In this document: piece after piece, positions 24,472 to 37,100 of the stretch | How positions within the stretch are numbered: the stretch's first letter is position 1 | Layout: every line of letters starts with the position of its first letter | NCBI GenBank assembly: GCA_964035575.1 | Contig: OZ037897.1 | Coordinates: 1,054,001 to 1,118,000, forward strand | Direction: 5' to 3' | DNA: 64,000 nucleotides | Source: Rhynchopus sp. YZ270_cl-10 | Lineage: Eukaryota; Euglenozoa; Diplonemea; Diplonemida; Diplonemidae | Translations under genes and position numbers: made by a program | The notes under the pieces: model-generated | Database searches by the model: none | Told to the model about the DNA's origin: nothing | The model's input: only the letters and a program-made list of their open reading frames with translations

Positions 24472-25050
24472 GTTGCGTGCCACAAAAGGGCCACCTAGGC
24501 AGGGAGGAAGGCCCCCCTGCAATTTTAACGTCCAGCCCAGTATTTGGGAGCATTTTTTTTTTTATAGCGTATTTTAGAAACCCATTAGAAAAGCTGTTCA
24601 ATAGAGGTGCACGGTCTGTCTCTGTGTAACAAATAGCAATGTAGCAAACAAACGAACACCCTCCTACCCCTCTTTATTTTTTTTGTGTTGGCTCCTCCCA
24701 CCTCCACTGCTCTTCGAGCTCGAGGATCAGCTGGAGGTATGACACCCATTTTTCATTTCATCTTTCCATCTTTTGTTTTATTACTGCGATACTTTCATCG
24801 AGAAGTGTGCTTTCGAGAAAACGCGCGTCTTGTGGTCGAAAGGTGTTTAGCTTGGAAGCGAGTGTCGGCGGAATCAATTCTCTTGAGTGGCCTTCTTCTT
24901 GAATACGTAATAAAACCTATGAACAGAAGGCAGGTAGACGCACCACCTCTCTCCTCCTCCCGTACCTTTCCTCCTGTTCACTCGTGCTTTCACAAAAACA
25001 CAACTTACACCACACCAACAGACACAAGGACATTTTCTACTCACACCCAA
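24472..25050. other. Intergenic, no clear gene
   Basis: About 24700-24740 ends in a GTATGA donor-like site after a frame reading FELEDQLE, which could be a lone exon or the 5' leader of the next gene. About 24800-24920 is an open frame without recognisable domain. Nothing firm. Confidence 0.4.
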
Positions 25051-25536
25051 ATGTCTCTGTCCAAACGTGAGGAACAACAACACGCACACACGACAGCATG
25101 CTCTGATCTGGTGAACCCCGTGGACGAGTTTGCACCCGGACAGGTGCTGCGGAAGGGACGGCGTGGGGACGGGGAGCGGTGCTACCTTGTTGCGTGGCGT
25201 GGTGCGGAGGGGCTGTGCACGTGGGAGACGGAGACTGTGCTTGAGGATGCAGGACACGCGCAGCTGTTGCGTGTTGGCAGTGCAGGTGCAGGTGTGGTGA
25301 TTGGTGTTGGGGATGTGGAGACACAGGACACACACAGTAGCAGACGGCGGCAGCGTGCGACGGGGTGTGTGAAGCCGGCACGGAGTGGACCGATGATGCG
25401 GGTGGGGTGGGGTGGAGAGATGCCTGGCGAGTGGCGCGTGCCATTCCCACAGAACAAGCCTGTGCCACGTGTTGCGAAGGGAGAGAAGACGAAGGTGAAG
25501 CGTCTGCGTGACGAGTGGCGTGTGTCGCGATGCTGA
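25051..25536 (+). CDS. Small chromodomain-like protein
   Basis: A 161-residue intronless frame. Residues about 29-75 match the chromodomain pattern: a first strand with VLRKGRR, then CYLVAWRGAEGLCTWE, corresponding to the family's YLVKWKG...TWEP, followed by a short helix. Chromodomains read methylated histone tails, or in HP1-type shadow domains mediate dimers. The tail is Arg/Lys-rich (KGEKTKVKRLRDEWRVSRC) and could bind nucleic acid. Chosen start is ATG 25051; the frame stays open upstream, but that stretch is low in coding quality. A chromatin role is inferred from the domain only. It could also be a remnant of a chromodomain-bearing retroelement integrase, but no other integrase parts are near. 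Confidence 0.62.
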   Translation: MSLSKREEQQHAHTTACSDLVNPVDEFAPGQVLRKGRRGDGERCYLVAWRGAEGLCTWETETVLEDAGHAQLLRVGSAGAGVVIGVGDVETQDTHSSRRRQRATGCVKPARSGPMMRVGWGGEMPGEWRVPFPQNKPVPRVAKGEKTKVKRLRDEWRVSRC

Positions 25537-26739
25537 GGTGTATGTGGCACATCTGTTCTGTCTGACCTGCTTCAGGCAACCCTAACCTTGTATTGCTTTT
25601 ATTGCTTTACTTTTCAAGAAACACTTTGGCTGGAACATGTGCACTGCACGTGTTGGCAGCTCTCTTGTCCTTCTTCTTTTGTTCATGTGCACATGAATGT
25701 TTGCTTCATGTAAATGCAGAGATGTACCAAAACAGTCTGTCAAGCGGCTTTCTATCCACAGCTGCAGGACACTGTCTGGTGCATCTGTATTCTATTTAAA
25801 CGAACACACAATTCATTCGCCCATTTTCGCCTTCTCTTTCTCCAATTCCTGCCCTGTTGTGGTTGTGCAGTTTCCCTCACACACGTTCATGATGACCTTA
25901 AATGACTCCTGAAGGCACGCCCCAGCAAGGCGTGTCCTGTGTTGACATAGATTATGAGTCTCAAAGTGCAGGATCAGCCATCTGACTACTTCTTGCTCTC
26001 TCTTGCTGTGAAGTTGAACCGCCGCCCGCACAGGGAAGGTGCTGTAATGTGCGCTCTATCCCTAGTCTAGGTGGGCGCAGATGCTCCTCTCTCCACCACA
26101 TGCTGTTGTGCACAGCACACCCCGATGATCTATGATGATAAACTTGGCATTTGGATTGAAGCCTCGGCTGTTGAAACCAAAACCTTTCTACCTTAACATA
26201 TCTTGCTGAGCACACTGCCGTCTCCACACAGCAATATGATGCACAAAACACAACCATTCGGCCAGAGGTGGCCAACAAAGTCACGGCACCCTCGGTGGGG
26301 CTCGAAAAATTATGTCAAACTCAACAGGTCTGATTGTTGCTGCTCTCTTTTGAACACAACCACTTCACATGACACCACACACAGCGAGCATGATGACAAA
26401 ACTTCTTGGCAGCACCGCAAGCTGCTCCCAATACACTTCTCAGGAGGATATGAGGGTTGGTCTTTCTTTCGCCCCTAGCTGACTCCACAACCTGTGCACA
26501 TTCACACATCACACCACGATGCAACACAACTGCAGCTTCGGAAGTGATGAAAACCACTGATATGCCGCCCCAGTCGGAGCTCCACGAGCGATGCCCGAAT
26601 AGGCTTTACAATACCTTAGGACACCTCTGATCTCTCTGCCTCGAAACACACCAAGTCTCCTGTTTCTTGAAGCACCACCACTCCTCTCCACTCCTCGACT
26701 ACTCTCCACACAGATTCCCCCACCCTCACCACACACAAA
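25537..26739. other. Intergenic, nothing recognised
   Basis: Mixed-composition DNA between the chromodomain gene and the glutathione S-transferase gene. Short frames on both strands show no domain or consistent codon bias. No obvious repeats of the families listed elsewhere. Confidence 0.5.
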
Positions 26740-27384
26740 ATGGCACCCACCCTGAAGCTTCAGTACTTCGGCGTCCCCGCGAAGCCTGAGGCGACCCGTC
26801 TTGCCGCACACATCGGTGGCCTTGCGCTTGAGGACGAGCACATTGACCCCCCGACGTGGGGAGCGGGTATGAAGGCGAAGGTGGCACCGCAGCAGCTGCC
26901 ACTTCTGCACGTGGACGGGGAGGTGGTGGGACAGCACAGCGCAATCCTGCGTTACGTTGCGAAACTCGCGAACCTGTACCCCAAGGATGCCCGCGCAGCG
27001 CTGAGTGTGGACGAGACGATTGACTACGCGGACGAGATCTTCGTGGTTCTGACCAAGTTGTTTTTCATCCAGGACGAGGACGAGAAGAGGGTGGCCCGCT
27101 GCACTGCCATTGCTGAGGGTGGGGACATCCACAAGTGGCTTGTCTTCCTCAACTCGCGTCTTGCGGGGAAGAAGTACGCTGTCGGTGACTCCCTGACAGT
27201 GGCAGACTTGGTGATCTTCACGCAGGTGCACTTCCTTGTGTCTGGGTTCCTTGACGGTGTCCCGCTGGACTCACTGGTGTCGTTCAAGAACCTTGCTGCA
27301 CACAAGGCTGTGGTGGCAAACCACCCGAAGGTGAAGGAGTACTACGCGTCTGCGGAGGGCCTCCGTGCTGTCTTCAAGGCATGA
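26740..27384 (+). CDS. Glutathione S-transferase family protein
   Basis: A 214-residue intronless gene of normal GST length. It starts MAPTLKLQYFG with the Tyr expected near residue 9 in Tyr-type (alpha/mu/pi/sigma) enzymes. The thioredoxin-like half has QLPLLHVDG, including the cis-Pro that binds glutathione, and QHSAILRYVAKL, the (S/T)-x-A-I-L-R-Y helix signature. The helical C-terminal half contains KKYAVGDSLTVADLVIF, the usual N-capping box region. Such enzymes join glutathione to electrophiles or isomerise prostaglandin-like compounds. Some members bind EF1B or are structural, so substrate is not assigned. Codon use is strongly biased (GCC, CTG and CGT common), suggesting high expression. 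Confidence 0.9.
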   Translation: MAPTLKLQYFGVPAKPEATRLAAHIGGLALEDEHIDPPTWGAGMKAKVAPQQLPLLHVDGEVVGQHSAILRYVAKLANLYPKDARAALSVDETIDYADEIFVVLTKLFFIQDEDEKRVARCTAIAEGGDIHKWLVFLNSRLAGKKYAVGDSLTVADLVIFTQVHFLVSGFLDGVPLDSLVSFKNLAAHKAVVANHPKVKEYYASAEGLRAVFKA

Positions 27385-27930
27385 GCTGCTTTGTGGCTGA
27401 CATTGACACTCTTTCACTTTGATACATTCGTCTTACATGTTTTCTTTACGATTTTCTTGTTCTTGTTTTTTTTTTTTTTGACTTGACTGGGTTGGGAGGA
27501 GTGGATGTGCAATCTTTTGCAGTCCACCCCCTTGCTGCACTGTACAACGCGTGTTATTCAACTCATTGCATTTGTGTTCTGTTCCCATCCCGTCTGTTTT
27601 GTTGAACGGCTCATGTTGCAATTGTGTGTGTTATGTGTGTTGCACACAGATGTAACTATTGTTGCAGCAGACATGAGTTTTATTCTTCGCATTTTTGTCG
27701 CTCTCCTCTTCCGTTCCCCGTCCACGAGACGTCGGCACGGTCACTTTCTTTGCTTTCTTTGTGTGTCCATGCACAACTAACTTCGACAGCTTACTTCTTT
27801 TTCGATTTCAACCTTTTTTCTGTGTGGTTTCTTTCACTGATACAGATGACACCAACAAACAAACGACACCAACCCCTTCCCTTTCTCTTCTGAACATCGA
27901 GACGAAAACATGATGAAAACCTTTTAATTG
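27385..27930. other. Intergenic, 3' flank of the GST gene
   Basis: T-rich DNA with no gene recognised on either strand. Confidence 0.5.
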
Positions 27931-28419
27931 TCAGTGCTGGCACCAATGTGAGTCTCGACCATGAGCACATACTTTAACCGCTTTGTCTGAAACACTTTTG
28001 CACTGCACTCGCACCCGTGCCGTCGGTCTCTGCTTTGCACCCTGGCTCGGTCCGCTACCTCTGTACTCATCTTTCCTGATAAGCAGGCCCTGCTCGCCTT
28101 CCATCTGCATCGCCCACACGGGAGGCGGCTTCTTCGCTCCTACTACCCACCTCCATCCAAGTAACAGTCTCACCGGCGTTACCTCCCAGTCTGCACCTGC
28201 CAGCGACTCCTTCACTGCCCTTGGCGGAATCCCGTCACCACGTACCGTTCTTCCGTCACGTACGGCTGCTTCCCCTCCTTCTCCAGAGTGTCTCTCACCC
28301 CCTCCTGGTCTTCCCGCTTCAAACTGAATCCATATTTGTGTCGCGACATTGTGTCGCGACATTGTGTCGCGCACCGTCACCCCCCAGCCACCCAACCCTT
28401 CGCATGCAACACACCACAC
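27931..28419 (-). CDS. Possible minus-strand gene, unknown function
   Basis: A 162-codon frame with G- and A-rich third positions. Its C-terminal half reads like a folded protein (ADWEVTPVRLLLGWRW, then VWAMQMEGEQGLLIRKDEY). Two starts are possible: ATG 28419 or an inner ATG 28362 (MSRHNVATQIW). Either would make it divergent from, and very close to, the beta-tubulin gene, and its 5' end overlaps the 13-bp palindromic repeats at 28336-28374. I recognise no family. It could instead be an open frame within a long tubulin promoter region. Confidence 0.35.
   Translation of the reverse strand: MWCVACEGLGGWGVTVRDTMSRHNVATQIWIQFEAGRPGGGERHSGEGGEAAVRDGRTVRGDGIPPRAVKESLAGADWEVTPVRLLLGWRWVVGAKKPPPVWAMQMEGEQGLLIRKDEYRGSGPSQGAKQRPTARVRVQCKSVSDKAVKVCAHGRDSHWCQH
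28336..28374. promoter_or_regulatory. Three tandem 13-bp units with TGTCGCGACA palindrome, upstream of beta-tubulin
   Basis: Units at 28336-28348 and 28349-28361 are identical (TTGTGTCGCGACA). The third, 28362-28374, ends CGCAC. The core TGTCGCGACA is a perfect palindrome, as expected for a dimeric DNA-binding protein. The array ends 98 bases before the tubulin ATG. A regulatory role is inferred from position and symmetry. Confidence 0.5.
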
Positions 28420-28448
28420 TCACTCACGCCACCCCACACAGAGTTTAA

Positions 28449-29813
<1,365 letters not shown>

Positions 29814-30692
29814 GCACGCCTGTAGAAGGATGTGATGCATCTTTCCAAATTTTCTTTTTCTTTTCTTTTCTTTTCTTTATTTTTTGAATGTTTAAAGTCC
29901 CCCCACACACCCCGTCGCACCCAAGACGAGACAACAAGGTCTGCAACAAGACCTAGACCACAGACCAACTTCCCCTGTATTTCCACAGCCCCCACTTCCA
30001 CACAACCTCCACTAATGACAACAATCCACCAAAAATAACGATGTGTCAAAAGGCTAAACGGAGAAAAATGTGGAAACCAAAATGAAAAAGGCCCTACTTC
30101 GGTAGGCCATTGTCGACACAACAAAACATGAGAAGAAGAAAAAGCACACAAAAAAAAAAGTTAGATACTGTGTTGTCCACACAGCCTCGTATGGTATCAC
30201 AACAGAGCACAGCTGCAGCTGCAGTGGTGTTGTATGTTGTACCCCGTGTACTTGGAGGCTGGGAGACGCACAGCGTTGCAAAGAATATTCAAGAAGAACT
30301 GCACCAACGACATAAAAAGCAAACACAAATGGCATCATTTTTTTTTCTCCCACAAAATACCCCACTTCCCACCCCAAAAGAACATCATCAGGAACACTGC
30401 GTACCGTATCTGTTTTGATTTTGCGATTTGCTGTGATTTTCACTTGGTACAAGCATTAGTTACACAAACCACTTTGATTCTAACAACCGTTTGCAAATCT
30501 AGAACAAAAAAAAACAATACAGTACCTCACCAAGCCGCCATGCTTCAAGAGCATCACCACCACCACCACCACCACCACCACCCACACCCACAGAGACCTA
30601 CACAAAACCATGCGATAAGACTTTCCTCCCTCTTCTTCCTCTTTCCCTCTTTCCCTCCACCTCCTCACCCCTACCCTAGATCTCCCTTTCCC
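29814..30692. other. Intergenic with a (CAC)n run and a family E scrap
   Basis: Holds a pyrimidine-rich 3' flank of tubulin (29842-29880), the word ATTGTCGACACAACAAAA at about 30110 that recurs near 7824 and 32474, and a CAC-rich stretch at about 30551-30590 just before the next gene. No gene seen. Confidence 0.55.
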
Positions 30693-32111
30693 ATGGCCGG
30701 TGTGGACACCCTCTGTGTGGTGGTCCGCTACACTAATGTCGACGAATGCATGTTCCCCGCATTTGATGCTACAGTAGGCGACCTGCGGCAGATGGTTGCG
30801 AAGGTGCGTTCGCTAGACCCACGCCCTGGGGGGTTTGATTTGTTGATGCGTGGTGATGCGTTGGGGGATGAGGAGATGACGCTGGAGCATTGTGGGGTGG
30901 AAGATGGTGAAGTGTTCGAAGTGGTCATGGGCAGCACCGGGCGGGCAAGACAGCAGCTCAGAGATCAATACAACGTCTCGGACCTAAAGGAAGGCATGGA
31001 ACGCAAGCTGGTCGATCTCTGCCACACTGGAGGCGCCTCACCTTCCTCCCGCCGGGTCAACCTCGAACTCATCAGACTCCTCCTCCAAGCCGGTACCGAC
31101 CCGAACGTAAAACAATACGTTCTCGTTCCAGTCACCTCCCCGGTCACCGCGCCGCGGCAGTTCAACCCTCATGCGATAGTGAGTGATGGGTCTCTGCGCT
31201 TTGATGAAAGCAACCTCGATGCTAGTGGAAACCCTTATGTTGTGAATATGGAAGCGTCATTCTTGGATTCAGTGGTCGAAACAGGGTCTGGAGAACGTCC
31301 GGTGCATTTTGCGGCAATCAACAATGACATCAGAACGCTGGCGCTCCTTAGAGAGTTTGGTGCAGACGTTAATGCCGTGGATCACTCAAACCTCACTGCC
31401 ATGGACCACGCAATATCCAGGGGCAACCTCGACGCGATGACGGCACTAAAGGAGTGGGGGGTCGACCTCTCCGGGAGCTCCTTCCTGCATATGTCGGTTT
31501 TATCCGAAAGCATGTCGGCGATTAAGCTGCTTCTCTCTTGGGGGGTCAGCCCGGATGGTGTGGACGTTAATGGGATGACCGCGATGCACCTTGCGGTAGA
31601 CAACCAAAGAATGCCGGTTATGTACGTGCTCCACGAGAGTGGCGCGGATGTGACCAAGGTAGACAAAGATGGGTGGACCGCAATGCACTACGCACTATGC
31701 GATGACAACACAGCAGCAATGCGTGCCCTGAAGGAGTGGGGCGCACCGCACAACCTTGTCGACGTCAATGGCAAAGAGATGATCCACATTGCATGCGACC
31801 AGCACAGTGTCGGTGCCATGTGTCTCCTTCACGAATGGGGGTGCAACGTCAATGCCCGCGACAACGATGGACGTACCCCTCTCCACTGCGCCGCGAAGGC
31901 TGGCTGGCAAAACCCCATTGAGCTCCTCATCGAATGGGGTGCAGACACAAAGGCAATGGACCACCACGGACGTTCCCCTACCGACATGGCGCACACCGGG
32001 GATAACGGAGTGCGTCGTGGCACCTTATCCCTAACAGTCCTTGTCAGCATTGCTGTGATGGTGCCCATGGCTATTCTGTTCTCGGTCATGGCGATTCTGT
32101 ATCTAGGATAA
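30693..32111 (+). CDS. Ubiquitin-like/ankyrin-repeat protein with C-terminal membrane anchor
   Basis: A 472-residue frame from ATG 30693; the open frame extends upstream but lacks coding character. Residues 5-78 look like a ubiquitin-like fold (FPAFDATVGDLRQMVAKV, then FDLLMRGDALGDEEMTLEH). Six to eight ankyrin repeats follow (for example VDKDGWTAMHYAL and ARDNDGRTPLHCAA), several with an unusual Trp in the second helix (LKEWG, LHEWG). The last ~25 residues form one hydrophobic segment (LTVLVSIAVMVPMAILF), so it is probably a tail-anchored protein facing the cytosol. Ankyrin repeats bind partner proteins, and the ubiquitin-like part could contact ubiquitin machinery or the proteasome. No orthologue recognised. 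Confidence 0.8.
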   Translation: MAGVDTLCVVVRYTNVDECMFPAFDATVGDLRQMVAKVRSLDPRPGGFDLLMRGDALGDEEMTLEHCGVEDGEVFEVVMGSTGRARQQLRDQYNVSDLKEGMERKLVDLCHTGGASPSSRRVNLELIRLLLQAGTDPNVKQYVLVPVTSPVTAPRQFNPHAIVSDGSLRFDESNLDASGNPYVVNMEASFLDSVVETGSGERPVHFAAINNDIRTLALLREFGADVNAVDHSNLTAMDHAISRGNLDAMTALKEWGVDLSGSSFLHMSVLSESMSAIKLLLSWGVSPDGVDVNGMTAMHLAVDNQRMPVMYVLHESGADVTKVDKDGWTAMHYALCDDNTAAMRALKEWGAPHNLVDVNGKEMIHIACDQHSVGAMCLLHEWGCNVNARDNDGRTPLHCAAKAGWQNPIELLIEWGADTKAMDHHGRSPTDMAHTGDNGVRRGTLSLTVLVSIAVMVPMAILFSVMAILYLG

Positions 32112-32236
32112 GGGGGTCTTTTTTGTGTTCTGGATATGTGAACTTTTTGTCTTTTGTTGTGTAGATTTTTGGTAGTGGGGGTGGGGGTATGGTATGGGGG
32201 AAAAATGCGTATAAAAATGCCGAAATATCTTTAACG

Positions 32237-32273
<37 letters not shown>

Positions 32274-35200
32274 TGTGTGTGTGCGGGGGTGGGTGGGTAC
32301 CGTTCTGTAGAATGGAGCTGCCTGTGAGTGAGAGGAAACAATACACAAAAAAAAGCATTGCGAAATGTTGGCTATTTGTGGTTTTTTCGTTCGAATTCTG
32401 CAAGGAAAAAAGGAAAAAGGAAAATTCACATTAGCCTTCGGGCGACATTGAGTACAGATCCTGCACCAGCAGGTGATTGTCGACACAACAAAAAAAGAAA
32501 AAGAAATTTCACAAAACGCAAAAACAGAACGGAAAAAAAAAAAAAAAAACAGTGGAGATTGCACAACCTGTGGCAACACAACCGAGGCAACTACACAACA
32601 CCAAACAATTTATCAAAAAAGCAAGGAACGAAAAGAAAAAAAACAACAGCGAACTGCGCATTCCCCCATCATCCCATTAAAATTACCTTTCCCTAGAAAT
32701 AGAAAAAAAATCACCTTTTTTCGGAAAATAAAAATGGGGCTTTTGCAAAAATGGAGGAGACCACTCTTATCTGGGTGGCGTACACACGGGTTCTTGGTAT
32801 TTTTCTTTTTTATCTGTGGTCAAAAAAAAAGCAGCGGCAGGACACGTTCCTGTCTACTCAATCAGAAGCTTTTTTTTTTTTTTTTTGTAAATCAAGGTAC
32901 TTGACAATAGGAAATAGAAACGACGGAAGGTGCGTGCCCGCCAGCTTGTGTTTTCTCACTCATTATTTTTTCTCTCTCATACAACACACACTTCAGCGAA
33001 AAAACACAACAAGCTTGCGGAGCGATAAACGAAAAAGTTGTTTTTCATTGTTTTCTTTTTATTCAGAACCGAAAGTTAGTTTCTATTTTTGATGTAGCTG
33101 AAGTGGGGTGATTCGCACTTTGTGCGCACTTCTCCGCACTTCTGCGCACTTTTTGCACACCCCCCATTCAGCCACACCAATATTTGTTACATATTTGTCA
33201 CGCGAGAGTTCGGGACATATCATCTTTTAACGTTTCTTTTTTTTTTCTTCTTTCTTCTTTTCTCTTTAGTGCACCCTATTATACCTTCTATTCAGTAGAA
33301 TAGTTAGTACATGAAACAATTATTTTCTCTTTCGTTTCTTTTCCAGTATTCTTCTTGGTGAATGTGCACAAGAGACACATTCATCGTTCAAATTGCGTTT
33401 TTTTTCCCCTCTTTTTTTTGCTCCCTCTCTCGAAAGATAATCTGTAATAGTGATATTTCTGTTTTCTATATGTCTTAGATCGTAGACACGCCGATTGGCG
33501 CGTAGTGTAGTTGTGGAAGGATGGTGTACGTTAAAGTGCATTCCTCAAGTAAGTGTATGGTAGGGGAGGGGAGATTTTTTTGTAAACCACTCCCAAGCGC
33601 AACACTCCGGGGGTTCGATAACCAAGCGGAGTGTCAGTTGCCTTGCGTCCCAGACGGCGTTTTGCACTATCAACTTCACTTTGTTCGCGCACACTACGTT
33701 GTGGGCGGAAAGTGTCACGTCGTTCACTCAACCGTGCTCCGCAAAACACCCAACACCATAGTCTCCGTGTAGAGGCTAACAACGCCTCATACAGGAATGG
33801 GTGTGTGACTCAAGCCCGTAGGGGTGCTCTACGTTTGTTCTTTGTTTTTTAAGTTTGCGTAGAGATTTATACACAAAGAATGCGCTTTTTTTTCTTCAAA
33901 AAAAAGGTGCTTTATGGTCCAAGCTTCACAACTCTCTTCTTATTCAATACACAATTAAAAAAATGTTTTCGTCTTCAGTAAAGACGGTATCCTCAATGGG
34001 TATGTGCTATTATAGTAATTACCCTATCTTCATTTCAAGTGCCATTTTTTGGGTGATATAACGTCCCATGCATTTTTTTTACTTTTATTTCAGTATGACA
34101 ATCAAATGTAAAAGGTTTTTAAGGGTATTCAACGTTTTCCTGTCAGCCTTCTTCTTCTTGTTCTATGGAAAGAATTCGAACGGAAGTGGATAAAAATGAT
34201 CGAAAGAACACCCACATTTGCCTTATACGAGCGGGGTTTGGGTGCGAATGCCTCTTGAGATTGAGGACGTTGGACCCAAAACCCTCCAATGTGTTTTTTG
34301 CAATGTAATCTGTTGTATGTTTCCCCCAACCCACCCCAACCCAACCCACAGCTAAACCTCATAAAAACCCATTCAAAACACCCACAGATCCTATAGACGA
34401 AGTTAGGGTAAAACCAGCGGTTAACAAAAATAACTTAGGTAGGGTTTTAGGATTTTTTGTTTTTTTAAAGTACCCCCCCCAATGTTTCTTTGTATCACGC
34501 CACCTCAGATGATGCGTGCCAAACTGCGATGGGCAAAATTCTCAACCAAATTTTTTTGTTTTTCTTTTTATTCCTCTGTGTCACCAAGCTTCCCCCCACA
34601 GATCTGTGTGTGTCAAACCACTGATTTTACTCTCTGTGGGAAGCACTAAAGAAAAAAAACAGTGTGCGGGGGTGTGTGACAGCAGTTATGCAGAGTATTT
34701 AGCGCAATATCTTTCTTTTTTCCACCTTTATTTTTTCATGATGTGTGTACAGAGAGGTGCACATTTCATCTTTCGGCCTCCTATTATACCTTCTATTCAG
34801 TAGAATAGTTAGTATATGAAACAATCTTTCGGGTTCGCTAACCCCTACGGGAGTGTCAGTGCCTTGCGTCAGAGGCTTTTGCACTATCAACTTCACTTTC
34901 TTTTTTCTTTTTCTTTTCTTCTTTTCAAAGTTTGGGGTACATTTAGTGCACCCTATTATACCTTCTATTCAGTAGAATACTATATGAAACCATTCTTTTC
35001 TTTTCTTCATATGCGCCCAGAGCGATCGCCATACATCGTTTTCCCGGTTGTTTTAATGTACTTACCGTATTCGTACAAAACTATCGACCGAACTAATGTT
35101 CCAGGGACGATCCATTCCACCTACACTATCATTTCTCCGTTCTTTCTTTTGGTGCACTGTCAATGAGAGAGGCTTTTGTTGCATTTCAAGCCACACAACA

Positions 35201-35792
35201 ATTTTTGGGTTTAAATTTGAGGTCATTTCCGGGAAAAAAAAAATGTTTTATTCTTCGTTCTTTTAGCTGTGCATGCAATAGGGCATAGGGCAGTCAATCC
35301 TCATCGTTCAACCTAGTCTTTGTTCTTTGCAGTGCTCGACTGAGATGTGTTTTAGTTTCAACTACTCTTTATTTCTTTCTTTTCAGTGCCTGTGTCCGCC
35401 AAGGAACGGTAAGGGCGTTTTTTTGCACTAACATTTTTTTTCTCTTTCTTTTTGTATGATATAGCTGCTTATTATTTTTTGCCGTCATTTTCGCGTGCCC
35501 GTGAAAATGAGTGCAAAGAAACAAAATAGCTGCCCTTTTCTTTTCTACGTTGTGTGTCAATTTGTTGCATTGCCACACAAAAAGACTTCTTTCTCGCATT
35601 TCTTTCCGCATTTCTTTTTCTTTTTTTGGTACACTGTTCACGAGAGGGCTTTTGTATTTCAAGTCAACTTTTTTTATACAAAAGCGTAGCTTTAAAGGAG
35701 AAATAGTTTCCTCCGATACGGTCGCCAATCACCCCCCACTCCAACAGGGGTAACTGAGCAATCGAAGAAAAAAAAACGGTATTTCCTTTTCT

Positions 35793-35852
35793 GGTGTGGC
35801 TGAAAGGGGGTGGCTATTTTCTGCTATTTTGGGGTCGTCAGCCACCCCATTT
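35793..35852. repeat. Short foldback repeat, family C
   Basis: About 60 bp beginning GGTGTGGCTGAAAGGGGG with the end complementary (GTCAGCCACCCC). A second copy with better ends (GGTGTGGCTGA and TCGGCCACACC) is at about 59049-59107, inside a TRAPPC12 intron. Confidence 0.6.
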
Positions 35853-36083
35853 TCCTTTTCCTTATGAGACTATTTGCTTTTGTGTGATCTACTTTGGTTA
35901 TCTTTTATCTTGTAAGGTTTTCAAGGTTTCAAATAGAGAGTTGGGGTGTGACGTGGTTCGTTCGTTCTTTCTTCTTTCTTTTGGGGAAAAAGAAAGGGCG
36001 TTGATGTGTTTCACCCTGTCTCTCTGTCTCTCTCTTAAAACGCTGTTTGTTCTATTCTCCTGAAATTGAAAGTATCGTGCTAT

Positions 36084-36192
36084 ACGGGCGGGGTTGCACA
36101 ACTTTTCACAACTTTTCACAACTATGTACCCACATAGTTGTGAAAAGTTGCGAATTGGTTTGAAATTGAAATTGTGTGAAACCCCGCCCCGA
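36084..36192. repeat. Foldback element (MITE-like) with central palindrome
   Basis: Near-matching ends CGGGCGGGGTTGCACAA and TTGTGTGAAACCCCGCCCCG. The centre (about 36112-36148) is a perfect arm pair around ACTTTTCACAACTATGT. The whole could fold as one hairpin. No open frame. Confidence 0.65.
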
Positions 36193-37100
36193 TTAGCAGC
36201 CCTTTTTGTGGCATCTTGATGTGGCTCCGATCAATCGGGCCAAGTTTTCTCTCTTCCTGGGAGAACCATTTTTTATATTTTTTTGGTGTCCCTCTTTTTT
36301 TTTTTTTGCGTCCGCGGGTAAACGTCGCTTCTCTTTCCTTTTCCATTAATTGGGTGAAAATGGTAGTCTGGCTGACTGTGCCAGACTTTGAAAATAATTC
36401 CTGATTTTTCTAGATTTTTCCAGACTTTTGAAAAGGCAAAAAAAAAAGTCAAAAAATTGGGTGTCTTGAGTCTGTCACACGTCGGCCAGACTACTATGTA
36501 AGTTGAGTAAAAAGAAAGTGGAGATTTTCACAACTGTGGCAACACAACCGAGGCAAACTACACTACTCGAACATTTTTTTAGTGTATGTTACTATGGCCT
36601 GCGTTCTGATGACGTGGTGGTAGCGAGAGTGGAACGAAAACGTTGTGCTGTTCTTGACGATTCCGTCCCAAGCACATCTTTCGAATGGTGGTTTTGTCCA
36701 ATGCAGGCCACACACACAATAGCGTAAATACCCACCATCTTTGTAAGCACATCAGCAAAACGCTCATTGTGCATTCAGCAACCATGTGCCCGGGGTAGCA
36801 GGGACCATGCTAGATTCCTGTTACGTCGCTAAAATGATACCATATTCGCATGAAATGCAAAAAAAAAGCATGTTGTCATGTTCCGGGGTATATGGTCACC
36901 ATCTGGGCCACCCCATATTTACTTTTTTTTTTGTGACAACTGCCTTGCAAAGGTTGTAGGGGAGGAAATGAAAACATATCTGAGTTGTGCCCGAATTTTT
37001 TTGGTGTGAGCGATGTAAACACGACACAACTTATTCACAGAAAAGTTTTTGATTTTGTCCCTACACACTCCACAAAAATCCGGTGCGATCAACGAAAAAT

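Larger units (their letters stand above)
32112..37083. other. Five-kb gene-poor repeat region
   Basis: No credible gene. It contains a (GA)n run (about 32239-32272), a family E repeat (about 32430-32490) and a family A repeat (about 32552-32620). Three family F copies share CTATTATACCTTCTATTCAG (about 33280, 34787, 34957). Family G copies share TTGCACTATCAACTTCACTT (about 33660, 34880). A family B end lies at about 35632 and a family C foldback at about 35795-35850. A second family A copy is at about 36518-36580. T- and C-rich runs produce Phe/Ser-rich spurious frames. Confidence 0.6.

Noticed and set aside
33610-33640. tRNA T-loop-like GGTTCGATAACC
   Set aside because: No T-stem pairing, acceptor stem or A-box at the right distance; it belongs to a dispersed repeat (family G region).
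35794-36063. Hydrophobic Phe/Leu-rich plus-strand frame
   Set aside because: Produced by T-rich repeat DNA; no domain and no conservation signal.
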